From: Flavobacteriales bacterium
GTDB lineage: Bacteria; Bacteroidota; Bacteroidia; Flavobacteriales_F; PHOS-HE28
Assembly: GCA_016710965.1 (NCBI GenBank)
Contig: JADJTW010000031.1
Location: forward strand, 806,001-870,000
DNA: 64,000 nt
Reading direction: 5' to 3'
The position numbers and the translations under genes are program-made. Below, piece by piece: positions 60,238 to 64,000 of this stretch (within the stretch, counting starts at the first letter, position 1; each line of letters opens with the position of its first letter). Under the pieces are notes generated by a model, which searched no databases, was not told where the DNA came from, and was given only the letters and a program-made list of their open reading frames with translations.

Positions 60238-60807
60238 ATGGTGCGTATCGCCATCCTCGCTTCCGGTTCCGGCACCAATGCCCAGCGGCTTATGGAGCAT
60301 TTCAAGGACCATGAGCAGGCCCAGGTGATGCTCGTTGGTTGCGATCAACCCAGGGCCGGAGTGTTGCAACGCGCGTGGGACCACATGGTGCCCAGCTATC
60401 TCTTCAGTAACGACGACCTGAAGAATGGGACCGTGCTTCGTGAACTGCAAGCACTTCGTGTAGACCTCGTCGTGCTCGCAGGCTTCCTGCGGTTGATACC
60501 GGTTGAAATGGTGCGGGCCTTCCCGGACCGGATCGTGAATATCCACCCGGCGCTACTACCAAAATACGGCGGCAAGGGGATGTTCGGACATCGTGTGCAC
60601 GAGGCGGTGATCGCTGCTGGTGAGCAGGAGAGCGGCATCACCATACATCTGGTGAACGAACGCTACGACGAAGGCCGCGTGCTCTTCCAAGCGAAATGCG
60701 AGGTACTCACCAACGACACCGCCGAGCTGCTTGCAGAACGAATACATGCATTGGAGCATGCTCATTATCCCCGGATCGTGGAATCACTTCTTCCTTCGCA
60801 GCCATGA
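60238..60807 (+). CDS. purN: Phosphoribosylglycinamide formyltransferase
   Basis: 189 residues. Third step of purine synthesis, formylating GAR using 10-formyl-THF. N-terminal RIAILASGSGTNAQRLMEHF; active-site region LAGFLRLIPVEMVRAFPDRIVNIHPALLPKYGGKGMFGHRVHEAVI with the Asn-His pair; and ESGITIHLVNERYDEG with the catalytic Asp. Overlaps the next gene by 4 bases (ATGA). Confidence 0.96.
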   Translation: MVRIAILASGSGTNAQRLMEHFKDHEQAQVMLVGCDQPRAGVLQRAWDHMVPSYLFSNDDLKNGTVLRELQALRVDLVVLAGFLRLIPVEMVRAFPDRIVNIHPALLPKYGGKGMFGHRVHEAVIAAGEQESGITIHLVNERYDEGRVLFQAKCEVLTNDTAELLAERIHALEHAHYPRIVESLLPSQP

Positions 60808-61418
60808 TCGACCTGGCGCAGATCGGCAAAGCCTTCCTCATCCTCTTCGCGGTGATCGACATCGTGGGCGGGATCCCATTGATCCTGCAGGTGCGACAGA
60901 AGGCTGGCAAGATCTACCCGGCGCGCGCCACCATCGTGTCACTGGTGATCATGGTCACCTTCCTCTTCCTCGGCGAGAGCATCCTGAATGTGCTCGGCAT
61001 CAACGTGCAGTCGTTCGCGGTGGCAGGGGCTTTTGTTCTCTTCTTCGTGGCGCTGGAGATGGTGCTTGGCGTGAAGCTCTTCCGAGAGGACCTTTCTGCA
61101 CCCGGACTCACGCAAGGCGATGATGATCACAAGGTCTACAGCATCGTGCCGCTGGCTTTCCCGGTGATCGCCGGTGCAGGCACCATCACCACCATTCTTT
61201 CATTGCGCGCCGAATTCGATCGCGTGAACATCCTCATCGCCATCGTGCTGAACATGATCCCCGTGGTGCTCGTGCTGCTTCTCACCACCCGCATCGAACG
61301 CCTGTTGGGCCGAGTGGGCCTCATCGTGATCAAGAAGGCCTTCGGCATCATCCTGCTCGCCATAGCCGTGCGCCTGTTCGCCGCGAACATCACGCAGCTG
61401 TTCCCGCATCAACCGTGA
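60804..61418 (+). CDS. MarC-family integral membrane protein
   Basis: 204 residues, six hydrophobic helices. Family phrases: FLILFAVIDIVGGIPLILQV, AVAGAFVLFFVALEMVLG, and SIVPLAFPVIAGAGTITTILSL. MarC proteins were once linked to multidrug resistance, but that link was withdrawn; function unknown. Translationally coupled to purN upstream and to rnhA downstream. Confidence 0.93.
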   Translation: MIDLAQIGKAFLILFAVIDIVGGIPLILQVRQKAGKIYPARATIVSLVIMVTFLFLGESILNVLGINVQSFAVAGAFVLFFVALEMVLGVKLFREDLSAPGLTQGDDDHKVYSIVPLAFPVIAGAGTITTILSLRAEFDRVNILIAIVLNMIPVVLVLLLTTRIERLLGRVGLIVIKKAFGIILLAIAVRLFAANITQLFPHQP

Positions 61419-61894
61419 ACGTCATGCTATACACCGATGGCGCGGCCAGCGGCAACCCGGGCCCCGGCGGCTATGGCGTTGTGCTGGAAAGCGGCAAGCA
61501 CCGCAAGGAGCTTTGGGGCGGCTATCGGCGAACCACCAACAACCGCATGGAACTGTTGGCGGTGATCGTGGGCTTGGAATCGCTTAAGCGGCCAGGCACG
61601 CACGTGACCGTGGTAAGCGACAGCAAGTACGTGATCGACGCCGTGGAGCAGGGCTGGCTCTTCGATTGGGAGAAGAAGGGCTTCGCGAAAAAGAAGAACC
61701 CCGACCTGTGGCGGCGCTTGCTTGTGGCGTACCGCAAGCATATTGTGCGCTTCCAATGGATCCGTGGGCACAATGGCCACCCGCAGAATGAGCTGTGCGA
61801 CCGGCTGGCCGTGGCAGCGCGCGAACAACTGCCCGCGGCGCGCGCGGTGGATGAAGCCTACGAGCGCGGCGAGCCAGGGCTGTTCGGGGATTGA
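61415..61894 (+). CDS. rnhA: Ribonuclease HI
   Basis: 159 residues from GTG 61415 (overlapping the previous stop as GTGA); ATG 61424 would remove three residues. Degrades RNA in RNA-DNA hybrids. The four acidic catalytic residues are visible: Asp in LYTDGAASGNPGPGG, Glu in NRMELLAV, Asp in VVSDSKYVIDA, Asp in NELCDRLAV. The WIRGHNGHPQNE motif carries the conserved histidine. Third gene of a coupled purN-marC-rnhA unit. Confidence 0.96.
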   Translation: MNVMLYTDGAASGNPGPGGYGVVLESGKHRKELWGGYRRTTNNRMELLAVIVGLESLKRPGTHVTVVSDSKYVIDAVEQGWLFDWEKKGFAKKKNPDLWRRLLVAYRKHIVRFQWIRGHNGHPQNELCDRLAVAAREQLPAARAVDEAYERGEPGLFGD

Positions 61895-61902
61895 CCGCCG
61901 CC

Positions 61903-61910
61903 TATATTCG
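61903..61910 (+). promoter_or_regulatory. Putative -7 box (TATATTCG) of the biotin carrier gene
   Basis: TATATTCG ends 7 bases before ATG 61918, just after the rnhA stop. Confidence 0.4.
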
Positions 61911-61917
61911 TCGGCCC

Positions 61918-62427
61918 ATGCCCGCACGCCTCTTTGCAACCATACGTAACGCCGAAGGCGAGGTCGTGCTTGAACGTGCGGCACCATCCTCACAGTGGAC
62001 GCTTCACGGTCAGGAAGCCAACTTGGTGCGCTCAGGCCCGAACCAGTACAGTGTGATCCTCAATGGCCGCAGTCACCGCGTGCTGGTGCTGAAGGAGGAT
62101 CGCGCGAACAATACGGTGCGCTTGCGCATAGGCGCGCGCACCTGCACGGTGCAGCTGGAGGATGATCGCAGCCGCCTGATGCACACTCTGGGCTTGGACA
62201 AGGCCTTGAAGAAGGTCGTTGACTTGAAGGCGCCCATGCCCGGGCTCGTGCTCAACATCCTTGTAAAGCCTGGCGACACCGTGAGGAAGAACGATCCCGT
62301 GCTCGTGCTGGAGGCGATGAAGATGGAGAACGTGATCAAGGCACCTGCCGACGCCGTGGTGAAGGCCATCGCGGCGGAGAAAGGCAAGCCGGTGGAGAAA
62401 GGACAGCTGCTGATCTCCTTCAACTAG
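61918..62427 (+). CDS. Biotin/lipoyl carrier protein of an acyl-CoA carboxylase
   Basis: 169 residues from ATG 61918. The C-terminal biotinyl domain (about 95-169) has the biotin-lysine motif VLEAMKMENVIKAPADAVVK and a hinge region KAPMPGLVLNILVKPGDTV. The N-terminal half (FATIRNAEGEVVLERAAPSS...) resembles the variable region of Bacteroidota propionyl/acetyl-CoA carboxylase biotin carrier subunits. The carboxylase subunits are not in the window. Confidence 0.9.
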   Translation: MPARLFATIRNAEGEVVLERAAPSSQWTLHGQEANLVRSGPNQYSVILNGRSHRVLVLKEDRANNTVRLRIGARTCTVQLEDDRSRLMHTLGLDKALKKVVDLKAPMPGLVLNILVKPGDTVRKNDPVLVLEAMKMENVIKAPADAVVKAIAAEKGKPVEKGQLLISFN

Positions 62428-62488
62428 TCGCTCTTGTTTCCAGGTCGCGGGCCATGCGTGCATACCTTCAGCACCCGACCCGACAACC

Positions 62489-63229
62489 ATGGACCGCAAG
62501 CAATTCCTTTCCCGCTCTCTTAAGACCGCCGCAGGGGTCATCTTCGTTCCTGCCTTGTTGAACGAAGAGGTCCTTGGGGCTTCGTCGGACACAGGCCGCA
62601 AAACGCCAGGAGCCCCCACCCCGTCCGCTCCCCTGGCCTTCTCTCAAGTCCCTCTCCCATACGCCTTTGAAGCGTTGGAACCCTCCATCGACAAGCTGAC
62701 GATGGAGATCCACTACGGCAAGCATCACGCAGCTTATGTGAAGAACGCGAATGAGGCCATTCTATCCGAAGGCGTCTTAGCGGCCACGGAAGAGGAGTTG
62801 CTCCAACACGCATCCACGTTCAGCGCGAAGGTGCGCAACAACGCGGGCGGAGCATGGAACCACAACTTCTTCTGGCAGGTGATGGCTCCCGGCAACAGTG
62901 CCCCACCGGCCGGCAAGGTGCTCGATGCGCTCAATGGCGCTTTCGGTTCCTTCGAGAAGTTCAAGGAGGCTTTCACGGATGCCGCGATGAAACGCTTCGG
63001 CAGCGGCTGGGCCTGGCTCGTTTCGGGCAACGGGACGCTGGCCATCGGAAGTACGCCCAACCAGGACAATCCGCTCATGGACGTGAGCGAACTGAAGGGC
63101 TCCCCGCTGCTCGCGCTCGACGTATGGGAGCATGCCTACTACCTCAACTACCAGAACAAGCGCGCTGAGTACATCGCCAATTGGTGGAACGTGGTGAACT
63201 GGGATACCGTAGCGCAGCGGCTCGGCTGA
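62489..63229 (+). CDS. Second exported Fe/Mn superoxide dismutase
   Basis: 246 residues (MDRKQFLSRSLKTAAGVIFV). The N-terminal export-like segment and linker precede a complete SOD: MEIHYGKHHAAYV, NNAGGAWNHNFFW, DVWEHAYYLNYQNKRAEYIANWWNVVNWD. All four metal ligands are present. It is clearly paralogous to the SOD at 21.5-22.3 kb, with the same MxRxxFLxRS start. A TACCTTCA box lies 18 bases upstream. Its stop abuts that of the kinase gene (TGATCA). Confidence 0.94.
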   Translation: MDRKQFLSRSLKTAAGVIFVPALLNEEVLGASSDTGRKTPGAPTPSAPLAFSQVPLPYAFEALEPSIDKLTMEIHYGKHHAAYVKNANEAILSEGVLAATEEELLQHASTFSAKVRNNAGGAWNHNFFWQVMAPGNSAPPAGKVLDALNGAFGSFEKFKEAFTDAAMKRFGSGWAWLVSGNGTLAIGSTPNQDNPLMDVSELKGSPLLALDVWEHAYYLNYQNKRAEYIANWWNVVNWDTVAQRLG

Positions 63230-64000
63230 TCACTCTTCCACGAGTTCGATATCGAAATCCACCAGTTCAACGAACTGCTGGATGCGCTGATCGATGTCCT
63301 CGCGTGTGATCTCGAGCAGGCGTTCGATCCCGAACTTCTCGCAGGTGAAGCTGGCCATGGCGCTGCCCACGATGATGGCGCGCTTGAGATTGTCGAAGCT
63401 GTGGTCCTGTGTGCGCGCCAGATAGCCGACGAAGCCTCCCGCGAAGGTGTCACCCGCGCCGGTGGGGTCTATGACATCCTCCAGGGGCAACGCCGGTGCG
63501 AAGAACACGCGGCCCTGGCCGAAGAGCAACGCGCCGTGCTCGCCCTTCTTCACCACCAGGTACTTCGGGCCCATGGTGAGGATCCTGGCGGCGGCCTTCA
63601 CCAGGCTATGCTCGCCGCTCAACTGGCGGGCCTCAGCATCGTTGATGGTGAGGATATCGACGCGGGCGATCACTTCCATCAACTTCGGCATCGCGCTGTC
63701 CATCCAGAAATTCATGGTGTCCATGACGACCAGCGCCGGTCGCTCGTTCATTTGATCGAGCACCTTCTGCTGCACTCCGGGATCGAGGTTGCCGAGCATG
63801 ACGTACGGCGCCTTGCGATAAAGCTCGGGCAGTTTCGGATCGAGTTCCAGCAGCACGTTCAAGCGCGTTTCCAGCGTGTCGCGCGTGTTCATGTCGTAGT
63901 GGTAGCGCCCGGCCCAGAAGAAGCTCTCTTTCCCCTTGAGCACTTCGAGGCCGTCGAGGTCAACGCCGCGGTCGCGCAACTGCTGCATCACGCTCTCGGG
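63230..64000 (-). CDS. PfkB-family sugar/nucleoside kinase, N-terminus beyond window
   Basis: Partial: the frame is open to the window edge, so roughly the first 60 residues are missing. The visible part includes SRxxDLDGLEV-type substrate-side sequence (RDRGVDLDGLEVLKGKESFFWAGRYHYDMNTRDT), YVMLGNLDPGVQ, and the PfkB C-terminal signature VIDPTGAGDTFAGGFVGYLA with the catalytic aspartate. Transfers phosphate from ATP to a sugar or nucleoside; substrate not evident. An internal GTG at 63991 is not the true start. Confidence 0.9.
   Translation of the reverse strand, partial: PESVMQQLRDRGVDLDGLEVLKGKESFFWAGRYHYDMNTRDTLETRLNVLLELDPKLPELYRKAPYVMLGNLDPGVQQKVLDQMNERPALVVMDTMNFWMDSAMPKLMEVIARVDILTINDAEARQLSGEHSLVKAAARILTMGPKYLVVKKGEHGALLFGQGRVFFAPALPLEDVIDPTGAGDTFAGGFVGYLARTQDHSFDNLKRAIIVGSAMASFTCEKFGIERLLEITREDIDQRIQQFVELVDFDIELVEE

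Noticed and set aside
1..64000. tRNA, rRNA or insertion-sequence genes
   Set aside because: Reading both strands I found no cloverleaf-like tRNA with conserved T-arm, no rRNA stretch and no transposase.

Overview
The window comes from a GC-rich member of the Bacteroidota, most likely Flavobacteriales or a close relative. The evidence is direct. Several predicted secreted proteins end in type IX secretion (T9SS) sorting domains or gliding-motility (CHU_C) domains. There is a gldH gene, an IPExxxVDY-family gene, and the gene orders holB-ricT-gldH and acpP-fabF-rnc-IPExxxVDY-pyk. Start codons generally lack a Shine-Dalgarno sequence. Many housekeeping genes carry a TAnnTTYG box just upstream, resembling the Bacteroidota -7 promoter element. 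I found no rRNA, tRNA, CRISPR array or insertion sequence.

Region by region. 1-7.1 kb (minus strand): large secreted or cell-surface proteins (CUB/PKD/P-domain; two neighbouring nidogen-like proteins) and an ECF sigma factor followed by a membrane protein that looks like an anti-sigma factor with a periplasmic CHU_C domain. 7.3-9.5 kb: lepA, whose 3' end carries an insertion and is tandemly repeated two more times downstream. 9.6-36.1 kb: an accessory stress and envelope region. It holds small membrane proteins (DUF5670, holin-like, YihY/BrkB, YtxH, DUF1232), three short hydrophilic and probably disordered proteins, ferritin-like DUF892 and DUF2383 proteins, a KaiC-like ATPase with a hybrid histidine kinase and response regulator, an exported superoxide dismutase, OmpA-type and beta-barrel proteins, and an NtrC-type two-component system whose kinase has an in-frame stop.

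36.2-48 kb: M28 peptidase, gpsA, PBP1A, gldH, ricT, holB, pgk, a T9SS cargo protein and small genes. 47.9-51.7 kb: a peptidyl-prolyl isomerase, pheS, a geranylgeranyl-reductase-like oxidoreductase and a methyltransferase. The last three are broken by single-base indels in short homopolymers, which points to consensus errors rather than gene decay. 51.8-55.8 kb: two more T9SS cargo proteins. 55.8-64 kb: core metabolism (pyk, rnc, fabF, acpP, purN, marC-like, rnhA, biotin carrier protein, a second exported SOD, and a PfkB kinase cut by the window end).

Themes: T9SS-dependent surface proteins, a large stress and envelope maintenance region with its own regulators, and conserved core operons. Convergent genes are packed so tightly that several pairs have back-to-back stop codons. 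The most unusual loci are the repeated lepA tail, the sigma/CHU_C anti-sigma pair, the KaiC-kinase operon and a four-cysteine insertion in PBP1A.
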